A stretch of DNA of 64,000 nt from Mycosarcoma maydis (GCF_000328475.2 NC_026480.1:930001-994000), one strand, 5' to 3'. Positions 9,544 through 19,344 are shown, counted from the first letter of the stretch. Numbers and translations are program-made. Notes: generated from the letters alone by a model not told the origin.

Positions 9544-10725
9544 ATGCTTCAACTTGTGCCAGCCATTCTTGTTCTTGGTCTCGCGGTGACTGCACAGCAA
9601 TCCTCCGCCAGACCACTTCTCTCAGCAGCGAAACCAGCGGGAAAGCATACAGCGCTTCTGTCGCCCCTCGACGTACCCTGGGGACAGTTCGGTCCAGCCG
9701 CCAAGCAGGCTGGTTCTCAAGCTTCAGGTAGCGACACCATTAACGAAGATGCATCAGGACTTGCCCCGGCACTTGCGCCTGGGATCATCAACTCTATTGG
9801 CGAAGGATTTGACCCTCAATTTCTCACCGTCACTAAAGACGGGAAGCCGTTCTACTTGGTGACAGACGTCGACTTTGGCGTCAATGTGTTTTTGCGAGCA
9901 AGTTTCGATCTCAACGACATCTATCAGGACGAGTCGAAGAAATATACAATCCATCACTACCCTAACACTACCTATCCGGAAGGAGTGGGTACCGAGGCAG
10001 CTGATATCGTTCGGTACGGTGACAATTTCCTGTACACGGTCTCTGCTATTGCGGATGATACGATGCGTTTGCTCATATCGAAGACCGACGATGCCTTGGG
10101 CGAGTACACTGATCTAGGGCGCATCTTGGCTCAAGACGGAACACCTCTCAAAGGGTATGATCCACACGTCATCGTCCATCCAAACGGCAACTCCTACCTG
10201 ACCTGGTCAAATCACGAATATGTCCAAATCGTCCAACTGCAGAATGGTGCGCCAGCGCGAGCTGCTAGTCCGATTGTCGACCTTGTCTCCTATGGCGTGA
10301 ACACGGAAGCACCCAGTAGCTGGATTTTCGACAACCAAGCCAATGGCTCTCGGACCCTCAATCTGGTGTACGCCGAAGGCAACTATTATCAGTCCAACTA
10401 CAACACACGACTGCTGTACATCGACGTTGAGGAAGACCCTCTCGATCCAAGTCGGTGGTATCAGCGAGCTCAACCCATCCTTGCTTCCGATAGCAGCCAG
10501 GGTGTATACGGTCCTGGATCGGGCAGTCTGTTCGATGGGCCTGATGGGAATGTATGGTGCGCCTACGGTGCATTCGCTTCGCGTGATGGAGCGGATAACG
10601 GCAAAAACGAGCGGTACGTCAGGGTCCAGGTAGCCGAAGCGGATGCGAAGGGTGTATGGCTACCGACCCAAGTAATTCGTGCTCAGAAGCTGACTGAGAC
10701 GAGACCCAGTGAGCATCAGTTGTAG
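9544..10725 (+). CDS. Secreted glycoside hydrolase family 43-like protein
   Basis: The start is the ATG at 9544, giving 393 residues; the frame upstream has only a GTG. Residues 1-22 (MLQLVPAILVLGLAVTAQQS) form a signal peptide, so the product should be secreted. The body looks like a five-bladed beta-propeller of the GH43 type, which removes arabinose or xylose from plant hemicellulose. Candidate catalytic residues are D90 in GFDPQFLTV, D206 in GYDPHVIVHPNG and E255 in NTEAPSSW, in the D...D...E order of the family. Potential N-glycosylation sites include PNTT and NGS. For a plant-pathogenic smut, cell-wall hemicellulose is the likely target, but the substrate cannot be read from the sequence. 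It has a single exon. Confidence 0.83.
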   Translation: MLQLVPAILVLGLAVTAQQSSARPLLSAAKPAGKHTALLSPLDVPWGQFGPAAKQAGSQASGSDTINEDASGLAPALAPGIINSIGEGFDPQFLTVTKDGKPFYLVTDVDFGVNVFLRASFDLNDIYQDESKKYTIHHYPNTTYPEGVGTEAADIVRYGDNFLYTVSAIADDTMRLLISKTDDALGEYTDLGRILAQDGTPLKGYDPHVIVHPNGNSYLTWSNHEYVQIVQLQNGAPARAASPIVDLVSYGVNTEAPSSWIFDNQANGSRTLNLVYAEGNYYQSNYNTRLLYIDVEEDPLDPSRWYQRAQPILASDSSQGVYGPGSGSLFDGPDGNVWCAYGAFASRDGADNGKNERYVRVQVAEADAKGVWLPTQVIRAQKLTETRPSEHQL

Positions 10726-11425
10726 AGTATCCTAGACTTGAACGCGACATGGTTGCCACTCGCGAATCTTTGATCCCGTAAGACGACATGTGACCACCGA
10801 ACCAGCGTGAAGGTGACGGTTGTGCTTGCAAAGATGGACAGGAGAGAGGTGGGAAACACGTCATAATCGCATGCATAACCACAAATTCCGAATTCCGAAT
10901 TTGCGTGGCTCATTTCATGCAGCTTAGCAAAGCAGCTTTCTCAAACTCGGTTTGTTGGTGGTTCAATTTGAGTAGTGTCTTGGGCGTATGCGTTCGGCAA
11001 GAATCGTGAATGAATCATCAAGCTACGGATGACAAGCAGTGCTGTGTGATCCATGAATTAGTCGAGTTAGAGAGTACCAGCTGGTTGTTGATTGCGGTCA
11101 TGTCAGCGTAGAACAGCTCGATGCCGCGGAGCGGTAAAAATTGAGAGAGCGCAGTGACGAAGCAAAAGCTTTTTGGCTGCCTCCCTCCACTCAGTGTGAC
11201 TATGTTGTTGACGTTGCTGATGGCAACAGCTGAGCGTCTTGGAAGCAGTTGATTCAGCGCAACTGAACGAACCAACAATACCCTCAAATACCTCGAACAT
11301 TCGCTTTGTGTCTACCATCTATTCACCCTTTATCTACAGCACCTGCTTATATCACCCCGAGCGGCAGACATTAGCACGCTTCTGTGCCTTTGAAGAGCCA
11401 ACACAGGGTTGCATCATCATCAAAG
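10726..11425. other. Intergenic region, 700 bp
   Basis: This lies between two plus-strand genes. I see no gene. One GTGAATC-type unit occurs near 11003. A TTATATCAC element about 75 bp before the ATG at 11426 could be a core promoter. Confidence 0.5.
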
Positions 11426-12466
11426 ATGGTCGTCCACGTTCTGGACAACTTGTACCTGTCTATCACTTTCCTCATCTCGCTCGGATGGCAGCTACTCGGC
11501 TTCGCGATCGCATTCGGTCTGCAGATCGACACCATCACCGACTTCTGGTCTGCTGTAAATGCCATCTTTCTAGCCATCTTCACGCTTTGCTGCGGAGACC
11601 ATTACTATGCGCGCAACGTTGTGGCGAGCATTTTTGTCATTATGTGGGGGGTCCGTCTCGGTGCCTTTCAGCTCTTCCGCATGATCAAGATGGGTGGAGA
11701 TTCGCGTTTCGACGAGATGCGCTCCAAGCCGCTCAGCTTCCTTGGCTTTTGGACTTTTCAGCTCATTTGGGTGTGGACGATCACCATGCCCGTCACGGTA
11801 CTCAACTCGCCCAACTCAGGCGATCCAGCTCAAGGGGGTGGAAATGCTCGATTCGGAAACGGAAAGGATGTTGTTGGTATTATTTTTTTCGCCGTTGGTT
11901 TCATTGCAGAGGCGCTGGCTGATGTGCAAAAGTACAGATTTAAGTCCATCACAAAGCCTCCAAGGGGTGCGATCACAGACGCTGGTATCTGGAAGTACTC
12001 GCGACGTCCCAATTACTTTGGCGAGATCATGCTTTGGTGGGGCGTTTGGCTCCTTGCCCTCGGCAACACAACCGAAGCAAACAAGTCTGGTCATGACGCT
12101 CTGTACGGCTCCATCTTCTCGCCCCTCATCACGATGGCTCTCTTGCTCTTCCTCTCGGGCATTCCTCTGGCGGAAAAGCCAACACAGCAAAAGTACTTCT
12201 TGATGTCGCATGGTCCTGATAAGCAGTCCGAGGGATTGGAACCGTGGCATGCACAGACGGAGCAGGACCCGTGGGACAGGATGAAGGCGTTCCGCGAACG
12301 TACTTCGCTCCTCGTCCCTCTGCCCAACGCCTTCTACCGGAAATTGCCAAAGGCGATCAAATCGACGGTGCTGTTTGACTTCCCATTCTACAACTTTGAC
12401 GAGGCCAAGGACGGTAACAAAGCTATCAGAGAGGCAGAGAACAAGAAAAACAACGAGAACCCCTGA
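11426..12466 (+). CDS. DUF1295 / steroid 5-alpha-reductase-like membrane protein
   Basis: The start is the ATG at 11426, giving 346 residues; the 14 upstream codons lead only to GTG. Several hydrophobic helices fill the first 120 residues (LSITFLISLGWQLLGFAIAF and others). The family signature is in the second half: QKYRFK, then GIWKYSRRPNYFGEIMLWWG, the NADPH-binding region shared by DUF1295 proteins, steroid 5-alpha-reductases and isoprenylcysteine methyltransferases. It probably sits in the ER membrane and may reduce a lipid double bond, but the substrate is unknown. The C-terminal 90 residues are soluble and charged. The stop is 125 bp from the convergent methyltransferase gene. Confidence 0.85.
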   Translation: MVVHVLDNLYLSITFLISLGWQLLGFAIAFGLQIDTITDFWSAVNAIFLAIFTLCCGDHYYARNVVASIFVIMWGVRLGAFQLFRMIKMGGDSRFDEMRSKPLSFLGFWTFQLIWVWTITMPVTVLNSPNSGDPAQGGGNARFGNGKDVVGIIFFAVGFIAEALADVQKYRFKSITKPPRGAITDAGIWKYSRRPNYFGEIMLWWGVWLLALGNTTEANKSGHDALYGSIFSPLITMALLLFLSGIPLAEKPTQQKYFLMSHGPDKQSEGLEPWHAQTEQDPWDRMKAFRERTSLLVPLPNAFYRKLPKAIKSTVLFDFPFYNFDEAKDGNKAIREAENKKNNENP

Positions 12467-12591
12467 TCCTCGCCGTAGACATGTAGATACCCTCGGAATT
12501 GTGCCGCTGTATTCGTGAATGCTTGATCTGTTTGCTCCTGTCCACTTCTCCGTACGAATTGACCATTTGAGCCAATCTGGGGTGGGATCCT

Positions 12592-13749
12592 TCAGTCGAG
12601 ATCTGCCCAACGAAGCGACGCAACAACGACCCAACTGCCGCGATCGCTGATATCTCCCATCTCCTCTTCCGCCGACTGTTCCTCAGCGTTGTCGGTAAAG
12701 ATTTCCGATTTGTAATCAGTTTTGCACGGCACTGATGCACTGGACCAAGCACGTTGCGAGCCGTCAATGTTGCGCTCCCATATACCACCAAAATGTTTCT
12801 CTTGCCAATCTGGAATGATGGATGCCTTCCTCTCTTCGTCCAACGACTTGTCCATTTCGTTGGCAGCCTGAGCAAGCTGTACGAAGAAGCGCCGGACTGC
12901 AGGTCGACCCGTGTGGAATCCGGCGACGAGCACGCATCTGGCATCTCGATCGCGTTTGAGAAGTCTTCGTATAGAGTGGATCAACAGAGGGTGTGACGAT
13001 GACACCCAAAGAACGTCGGCGGCTAAAATTAGATCGTAGCCTTGAGCCAAACTCAGACTGGACGCAGAAGACGAGGCGTGTAAGACGTGCAACTCTTCGT
13101 TCTCGTTCCCCCATCCCATACCCAGAACTTGTACTCGTTCACGTGCTTCGACATAGTATGGATGCAGTTCCCGTTTCTTTCCTCTACTCGATCGCACGAG
13201 AGCCAGATCCAAGTTGCATTCGAGATTGTGAATCACATCGGGATCTGGATAGTCGGTGATGACTGTTTTTTTGGCACCCATCACGCAGGCAACCAAGCCC
13301 GGCAAACCCGTCCCCGCCCCTAGCTCCACTACTGTCTTAGAACGTACATCGACAAAATTTCCCTCCGCCTGTTTGGCCCGCGCTACCTCCGGGGCCAAGC
13401 AGCCTGAGCTGTGCTCCGCAATGAGATCCGCAAGGTACAATCCCGCATCCCACTGATAATGTGCAAACAGCTTAGTATTTGTGCCGCTGTTGTGTGCGAT
13501 CTTGTATCTCAGCGTGGTCGTGCGACCTGACGACGATACGTAGCGCGGTGGAAGGTTACGGTGCGAGTACTTGCAGGTGTCTCCAGGGTCGCCATGAGCG
13601 GGTTGGTTGTGAGAAAACAGGGTGAAGAGCGAGTCCTCGAACAAGGATGTCGGCGAATGTGGTCGTTCGGTTGCCTCGTCAGCGTCCGAGAACGATGTGC
13701 TTGACGATGCTACCGAGCTAGCGTCATTGCAAAGATCTCGACGAGCCAT
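12592..13749 (-). CDS. EFM7/NNT1-like class I methyltransferase
   Basis: The ATG at 13749 gives 385 residues. The SAM-binding motif I is VVELGAGTGLPGLVACVMGA, followed by VITDYPDPDVIHNLECNL, a stretch characteristic of the fungal EFM7 (formerly NNT1) group of family-16 methyltransferases. A post-I motif (YDLILAADVLWVSSSHP) and a Trp ahead of the core (HYQWDAGLYLADLI) also fit. Yeast Efm7 methylates the N-terminal glycine and adjacent lysine of elongation factor 1A. The first 60 residues are Ser/Asp-rich and probably disordered. The protein is longer than yeast Efm7 (261 aa) because of this extension and insertions near RSSRGKKR and after HASSSASS. A TATATAT run lies only about 17 bp before the ATG. 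Confidence 0.85.
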   Translation of the reverse strand: MARRDLCNDASSVASSSTSFSDADEATERPHSPTSLFEDSLFTLFSHNQPAHGDPGDTCKYSHRNLPPRYVSSSGRTTTLRYKIAHNSGTNTKLFAHYQWDAGLYLADLIAEHSSGCLAPEVARAKQAEGNFVDVRSKTVVELGAGTGLPGLVACVMGAKKTVITDYPDPDVIHNLECNLDLALVRSSRGKKRELHPYYVEARERVQVLGMGWGNENEELHVLHASSSASSLSLAQGYDLILAADVLWVSSSHPLLIHSIRRLLKRDRDARCVLVAGFHTGRPAVRRFFVQLAQAANEMDKSLDEERKASIIPDWQEKHFGGIWERNIDGSQRAWSSASVPCKTDYKSEIFTDNAEEQSAEEEMGDISDRGSWVVVASLRWADLD

Positions 13750-15449
13750 CAAGGAAACTTGGAAGTTATATATATGCGCTGGGTGGAAACGAGCCGGTTT
13801 GAGAAGAAAAGAAATTTCGTTGTTGTTGACTAAGTCACCCCTTTTTCGGCTCTTCAGAACAGACACACACGCCGCTCAGGCCAAGTCATGCTGCACGTCG
13901 TATCTCAAAAATTTGTGCAGTTGCCTCCACTTTGTTACAGGCGCCGCAAGGTGACACGAGTCGGCCGGGAATAACAGGATTGTCCACGGGCCAGAAAGAA
14001 CTATGGTAGATGAGCTGGCTCTCATCCACTAGCGCAGGGGCACCGAGCACGCCTTTTCGCACTTACCATGGATGAGCTGGACCTCGTCCACTCTATTATT
14101 CTTTTATCTTACTGTTTACTCGCCTAGGCGAAACTATCTACTACATTACGTTTGTTCGACCAGTGCAGCAATCCAATACATTGCTACCATACACGCTCGT
14201 GCCCCTAGGCCTGTGGATCAGCGTTATCGAACGTCAGAACCTACACTGACACTGACACTGACACTGACACTGACACTGCAGCACCTACACTGCAGACGGA
14301 ACTTGAACCGTTGTAGTGAAACCTCTACCACCACTAGACATCGTATAACTTAGCAGAACACCGTCGTTAAGAACGCTCACGAGGTGCGCTGCACCCTACT
14401 CGGAACCGAGCTACGCTGCGTCACCGCTGAGTGGGGCGTTCAACGCATCCCGGCCGATACCGCGTCCTGCCTCGGATTTCCCAACTTATTGCGTCAATCC
14501 GTACAAGCCGTGGTCTCCAGGCACAGGATCGTGACACACTTCTTTATCTGCTATCACCCTTTCCTCTGACAAGAGGTGTGCCATGCCGTTACCAAATCTG
14601 CGACGCATCTTTAGCTCTTCTCGCACCGATGATCAGGAGCGTGCAGTGTCAAGACAAGCATTCTTTCGATTTTGCAGCTTCCTCACATCCTGCGCCGTCA
14701 TTGCCTTACTAAGCAGTCCCAAACGTAGACGAGCTATCGGTCTCTGAGTCTTGCTGACATGGCGTCCTAGTGGGCAGCCTCGGCATAGTTGCAAGGCTTT
14801 TGCACGATGCTCAGCCGCATCATCACTGGCAAACTGCAAGCCCGACTCAACAACACTCAGCTGGCAAAGCAAGCAAGCTAGCCCAACGCTCCCCAGACAA
14901 TCGGGATCAACTAGCCCACTTTTGGCAGCAACACTCCCAACACCATTCAGCACAGTTGCATTGATTGCGAATCCTGATCAGAGCACGTTCCTTTTTCGAG
15001 AGAACACATGGCCTACAACGGCCAACAGTATCCGGAGTTCAGGCTTGCCCGTTCTGCGCGCGACAAGCTCTACTGGCTTTAAAAAGCCCACCGAGACTCT
15101 GTGTGGCACAAGTAGTGCTTACACCATCGGCATGTACATAAGCATGCCAACGTAGCACCCACTGTATTTTCTCAAAATGTTAGAATGGTGACAGTCACGA
15201 GTCGTGAGAGTGGATTCTGGACAAGCTGACGAGCGTTGTTGTTGAGCGTGAATTGCGCAACTGCATCACGTATATGTATGTGGAGGGTGTGAAGATGTTT
15301 TGGTAAGATTTGTCATTCGAGCCTCTCATACAGAAGCAAGGGTAGAAGGGTCGTTGGTCACTGGCGGAATGATCGTTCTCCCATTCCGACCTCACTGTAC
15401 AACGCTTTTGTGTTTCACGTTCCCTTTCCGCGTGACAAAAGGCACACAG
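13750..15449. other. Gene-poor region, 1.7 kb, possible decayed repeat DNA
   Basis: I find no convincing gene on either strand. The frames present are short, start mostly at non-ATG codons and have no recognisable domain. The region contains a hexamer microsatellite (14243-14278) and two similar half-inverted segments near 14010-14095 (GATGAGCTGG...CATCCAC). The texture resembles decayed transposon or LTR DNA, but no coding domain confirms it here. Confidence 0.4.
14243..14278 (+). repeat. (CACTGA)n hexamer microsatellite
   Basis: About six perfect tandem copies of CACTGA occupy 36 bp in non-coding DNA. Confidence 0.9.
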
Positions 15450-16343
15450 ATGCCTCGACCTGGCCTGAGGAATCTAGCCTGGCCCGGTCCGCGTCGCTTG
15501 GCTTTCGCCCCGAATCCACCGCTGCCACTTGCACAGCGTCTCAGAACACACCCAGCTATGGTCGGCAAATCAGCCCGAGCACTAACAGCAACCAAATCGT
15601 TTTCAACCTCGGATGTTCAGTCTAGCAGCAACAAAGTACCGGTCTCGGCGCTCAAACCAAAAACGTGCCTGACGTGCGGGCGGATGATCACTCCACGCGC
15701 CAAGTGGGCGAAAGACTGGGATGGCATCAAGTATTGTTCAGATCGATGTCGAAGTACGAGACCTGGCAAGGTAGTCGCCACTTTCCGAGCCAGTGCGTAC
15801 AGCATGCAGGTCTTGACCCAGTACCCAGGAGCTGAATGTCATGCAGGCGTCGTAAGAGTGGACATAGAGACGTTTGTCGAAGGAGCTCTGTTGGTTGTAG
15901 CGAAACAACCCGGCGGAGGGCTGTTGGAGGATGCCCAGAATCGGATCAGAGACCTGTTGGTAAGCGCCCCAATACCAACAGGCGCAGATGATCAGACTCG
16001 TACTAGGAGCAACACGGACGATGATCAGGATGCGCAACCCACGCTTGCTGGAAACGACAACGGCTCGCATCTCGATATATTATGGCAAGCGCTCGACAGT
16101 CCTCCTGGCTTTCGAGAACGCATTCGAAGAGCAGCAAGACGTCTGTCTCTCGGAATAACGCACGAGTCGGCTCTACATCAGACATACGTCACAACTACCC
16201 AAGCTGGATCGATCGAGCTACTTCAGAGCGGCAAAACGTTGCGTACGGTCCAAGATTTGTCGTTCGCAAAAGGTGTTATACATTTGGAAATAAAGAAACG
16301 TCGACCGAATCAAAGCCAAATTCCAGACCAGGATCGCGAATGA
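15450..16343 (+). CDS. DUF2256-DUF3253 domain protein with presequence-like N-terminus
   Basis: The ATG at 15450 gives 297 residues; another in-frame ATG at 15369 would add 27. The N-terminus (MPRPGLRNLAWPGPRRLAF and onward) is rich in Arg, Pro, Ala and Leu with no acidic residue in the first 40, like a mitochondrial presequence. Residues 75-105 carry the DUF2256 zinc-ribbon pattern: CLTCGR, then KWAKDWDGIKYCSDRCR. The C-terminal half, from ILWQALDSPPGFRERIRRAARRL to the end, fits DUF3253, a winged-helix-like domain that follows DUF2256 in bacterial proteins. Function is unknown. A 70-residue acidic Thr/Asp-rich insert separates the domains. The stop is only 19 bp from the stop of the aldo-keto reductase on the other strand. 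Confidence 0.78.
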   Translation: MPRPGLRNLAWPGPRRLAFAPNPPLPLAQRLRTHPAMVGKSARALTATKSFSTSDVQSSSNKVPVSALKPKTCLTCGRMITPRAKWAKDWDGIKYCSDRCRSTRPGKVVATFRASAYSMQVLTQYPGAECHAGVVRVDIETFVEGALLVVAKQPGGGLLEDAQNRIRDLLVSAPIPTGADDQTRTRSNTDDDQDAQPTLAGNDNGSHLDILWQALDSPPGFRERIRRAARRLSLGITHESALHQTYVTTTQAGSIELLQSGKTLRTVQDLSFAKGVIHLEIKKRRPNQSQIPDQDRE

Positions 16344-16362
16344 AATTAGATCTGCGGAAACT

Positions 16363-17382
16363 TTACTTGCGCTCGGCAATCCTCTTGGTCGACTTTCCAG
16401 GTTCCTCAAGGAAGCCCACCTCCCAACCCATCTCATCCATGGTCCAACCCAACACTGTCCCAGTCTCCTTGTTGACGACAAAGTAGTTGAGCCTCGTCGA
16501 GCGCGTAGGATCCTGTGAGATAACATCGACTTGCTTCATCTCTTCATCAGTGAGCTTGATAAGGGTGATATTCTGCTTCATGCGCTTTTCGTTAGTTGAC
16601 TTAGGAGCCACCGACGTTCCACGTTGGACGGCCCAACTGAGAGCCACAGTAGCAGCAGTTACATCGTGTTTCTTGGCGATTTCGTTGAGATCCTTATCTT
16701 CGTGAATCGAAGCATTATACTGTCCAAGCGGGCTGTACGCGGTAACGTGGATGCTCTTGTGCTTGCAGTATTTGACGAGTTCGTGCTCGGGCAGGTACGG
16801 GTGTGCTTCAATCTGGTTGACTGCTGGCGTCACTTTGCTCGTCTTGGCAAGAATCTCGAGATTTTTGATGCTGAAGTTGCTTACACCGATGGCTTTAACT
16901 TTACCCTTGTGCGAGTTGAGGAAGACATCCTCCATTTTTGCCCACGTTTCGTTAAATGTAGGGCCAAGATGCTTCTGATGCTCTAGGCCGAATGACTCTC
17001 CGGTTCCAAATCCTCCGTCGTCCTTGGTGAATCCTTGAGGCCAGTGCAGCAGCCAAAGATCAATGTAGTCGATTCCCAGCTCGTTGAGCGAATTTTCCAA
17101 CTCTTGGACGACATCGTGGACTCCACCGGGTCGAAGTTTGGTGGTGACAAAGATTTCCGAGCGAGCAACGCCAGATTGACGAACTGCCTGACCCACCTCG
17201 GCCTCATTTCGGTATCCGGTGGCCGTGTCGAGGTGACGATAACCAACTTTGATAGCCCTGACCAGAGCATCCACAAGCTCGTTGTCGCGGCCCGGACCTG
17301 GCTGACCTTGCCAACAACCCATGCCCACAGAGGGGAGCTTAGCGCCGGTGTTAAGGGTGAAACTCGGAATGTTTGCTGCCAT
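16363..17382 (-). CDS. Aldo-keto reductase
   Basis: This gene encodes 339 residues from the ATG at 17382. The start MAANIPSFTLNTGAKLPSVG matches the N-terminal beta-hairpin of aldo-keto reductases. The catalytic tetrad is complete: D52 and Y57 in LDTATGYRNE, K82 in TTKL, and H113 in LLHWPQ. The NADPH-binding end is present in modified form (GTSVAPKSTNEKRMKQN). Such enzymes reduce aldehydes or ketones with NADPH in the cytosol; the substrate is not evident. The last 50 residues (VVNKETGTVLGWTMDEMGWE) extend beyond the usual barrel end and resemble extensions seen in fungal glycerol-dehydrogenase-like members. It converges tail to tail with the DUF2256 gene, so the 3' UTRs must overlap. Confidence 0.93.
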   Translation of the reverse strand: MAANIPSFTLNTGAKLPSVGMGCWQGQPGPGRDNELVDALVRAIKVGYRHLDTATGYRNEAEVGQAVRQSGVARSEIFVTTKLRPGGVHDVVQELENSLNELGIDYIDLWLLHWPQGFTKDDGGFGTGESFGLEHQKHLGPTFNETWAKMEDVFLNSHKGKVKAIGVSNFSIKNLEILAKTSKVTPAVNQIEAHPYLPEHELVKYCKHKSIHVTAYSPLGQYNASIHEDKDLNEIAKKHDVTAATVALSWAVQRGTSVAPKSTNEKRMKQNITLIKLTDEEMKQVDVISQDPTRSTRLNYFVVNKETGTVLGWTMDEMGWEVGFLEEPGKSTKRIAERK

Positions 17383-17563
17383 TTTCCATGGATGTTCGTA
17401 AAAGATGTATGGGGATTACGAATGTAGGGAGGGACGTGGGCAAGCTCCTTGATGTACACACGCCAAACCGGCGTCGAACATTTGTCCGGCCCGCACACGA
17501 ATGCTGAGTAAACCAGGCAATATTCGTGATTTGCGTTAACTTCCATGACTCGGTGTTCTTCTT

Positions 17564-17589
17564 TCAATCACGAATTGTGAATCGTGAAT
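17564..17589. repeat. GANTC heptamer array
   Basis: The sequence has one CACGAAT-type unit followed directly by GTGAATC-type units, so the two orientations meet in the middle. It lies about 180-210 bp upstream of the aldo-keto reductase ATG. Confidence 0.7.
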
Positions 17590-18009
17590 GGAAAACTCCA
17601 CTTTGTGTTTTCATGACGTCCGTGCGTCTCGGCCATTTCAAATTCATTGCCGAACAAATTACAGGCCGCTTCCGCTCCACCTCCACCGTTGCTCTCGACT
17701 TTGAAGCCTAGCCTATTCCCGTCGGCCTGGCATCTTGCCGCTCCGCGGAGCAATATGCTCGTCTGTTGGCTGTCCCTTCCACCATCGCACCCGACCTCGC
17801 ACGAGTCACAAAGGTGCGGCCGAACCACGAGTCTGGATCCCTCCATCACTGGCTGAACCACTGGCCCGAGCTGTGTCAATGTGGAATCACTAGCCGAGGT
17901 GGCAAGCCTCCACCACACTTGCTCGTATCCCGCACGCTGTCCGGGAAGACAAAGGACGATGCTATTAATCACCACATCCACCTTCCGTAGCTTGGGTCAA
18001 ACCCTCTAA

Positions 18010-18340
18010 CGGGTCTACAGCGACGATTTCCTTAAGGAAGGACTCGCGGCTTACGCGTACTTCGCTCACTCTGGCACTAAGACATGGAAGTTTACTCAGA
18101 CCCTTGGATATAGCTCTACGGCTAGCGCGCTGAACTGCTTGCCATCCGTAAAGTCCTTGATTACGGTTTCGCCAATGCGGGCTCTATTATCTTTCGAGAC
18201 AATTGCGCTTCAGTCATTCGGATCGGTTCTGGGCACAGTGGTGACCCCGACATCCTCCACCATAAAACAGCGTCTTGGTTCAAGCACAGTGCAGAAAGCA
18301 TTCGAGCCGCCGTCACTATGACGAGTGTAGCCGTTTCGGA
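18010..18340 (+). mobile_element. Decayed Ty1/Copia-type RNase H fragment
   Basis: Two plus-strand frames joined by an apparent frameshift resemble the Copia RNase H domain in order. The first reads AAYAYFAHSGTKTWKFTQ followed by SSTASALN, which parallels the usual SGY-F...G--SWKS-KQ...SSTEAEY block. The second reads YGFANAGSIIFRDNCASVI and then DPDILHHKTASWFKHSAESI, which parallels the CDNQSAI...H-RTKHI block. There is no open frame through both parts and no flanking integrase or LTR that I can see. It is best read as a dead fragment. The assignment rests on visual similarity only. Confidence 0.45.
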
Positions 18341-18390
18341 AGAAATACGATCAATAGTAATATTTCGAGGCATATTGGTTAGACACATGC

Positions 18391-19344
18391 TTACCAGGCA
18401 GTCAACGTTTGCTCAGCAATCCATTTGCTACCCTTGGGCAGTGTCTCGAAGCCATGAACCGAGCCAGGCTCGACGCAAACATACTTTTTCCAATCGCCAT
18501 CCTCCAGATCTTTGATCAACTTGTTGCCTTCGTCTGCGCAGTTCCACACCACGGTATCCTTGAGCTGCTTGGATCTGGTCACTTCGACACCTTTACCCAT
18601 CCTTCCCAGTGGATCTTGGAGCAAACTGGCGTTGTACACCAACTTGACATCTCGTGGCTTTTCGCCAGCCGGGATGGTCTTGTGTTTGCCAACGTGGACG
18701 CGATCGATTGGCTGTGCGTCAAGCGTAAAGTTGTCCGTGTTGAGCTGGACCTCTTCTCCGCCGAGTACCTTGTCAATGTAGAACATGCCGTTGAGACCCT
18801 GAACGGAAGCTTTGGTGGAGTCGGGCACGAGGAAGTAGTTGTGAAGAAGTGCGTGGAAGGGCATGTCTCCTTCGCCGTCGACATAGTTGACCTTGAGCTC
18901 GCACTTGAGCTGGTGTGGGAGCAATGTCACAGTGTACTGAAGTACCGTTTCAAAAGGCCACACGGCCTTGATGTCGGGCTTGTCATTGGTGCGCAGTTCC
19001 AACGTCACACTCGCCTTGTCCTCCTGGTCGACGCTTGCGACGTGCGTAGAGAGGGCCCAGTCGTGATCGCGCGCAAATCCGTGCTTGTTAAGCTTTGTGA
19101 TGAGCTCAGGCACATCATCATGATCCTTGGGCGATCCAAATACGGGAAAAACAAGAGGGATGCCGCCTCGAACAGCAGCGCTTCCATCGAGGGCTGCTTT
19201 GGAAGAGAGAAAGAGGCGCTCGCTGCCACCTGCTACCTTCCACGAGGTGACCGTAGCGCCGAAGAAAAGCACCTCAGCAGAAGCCTGAGATTTGGGAAGC
19301 TCGAGCTTCACGGCCTTGTTATTGTTGATCAGCGTGACCGGCAT
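18391..19344 (-). CDS. Glucose-6-phosphate 1-epimerase (hexose-6-phosphate mutarotase)
   Basis: The ATG at 19344 gives 317 residues; the frame extends 19 codons upstream only to a TTG. The protein fits the D-hexose-6-phosphate mutarotase family (yeast YMR099C), which interconverts alpha and beta anomers of glucose 6-phosphate in the cytosol. Recognisable landmarks are GATVTSWK, FLSSKAALDGSAAVRGGIPL (phosphate-binding arginine region), VFPVFGSP, KHGFARDHDW (catalytic His region), and the C-terminal WNCADEGNKLIKDL with KYVCVEPGSV (conserved catalytic Glu). The length is normal. It has no signal peptide, unlike the aldose 1-epimerase at 55904-57292. Confidence 0.93.
   Translation of the reverse strand: MPVTLINNNKAVKLELPKSQASAEVLFFGATVTSWKVAGGSERLFLSSKAALDGSAAVRGGIPLVFPVFGSPKDHDDVPELITKLNKHGFARDHDWALSTHVASVDQEDKASVTLELRTNDKPDIKAVWPFETVLQYTVTLLPHQLKCELKVNYVDGEGDMPFHALLHNYFLVPDSTKASVQGLNGMFYIDKVLGGEEVQLNTDNFTLDAQPIDRVHVGKHKTIPAGEKPRDVKLVYNASLLQDPLGRMGKGVEVTRSKQLKDTVVWNCADEGNKLIKDLEDGDWKKYVCVEPGSVHGFETLPKGSKWIAEQTLTAW

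Larger units (their letters stand above)
17383..18390. other. Intergenic region, 1 kb, with a decayed Copia fragment
   Basis: The part next to the reductase start is its promoter and holds a heptamer array (17564-17589). The part from about 18010 to 18340 holds relic retrotransposon coding sequence, listed separately. I see no intact gene. Confidence 0.55.

Noticed and set aside
14633..14953. Minus-strand frame with a CRGCPLGR motif resembling a Copia zinc-binding region
   Set aside because: Only one short motif is similar, the required upstream His residues are not visible, and no other retroelement domain is adjacent.
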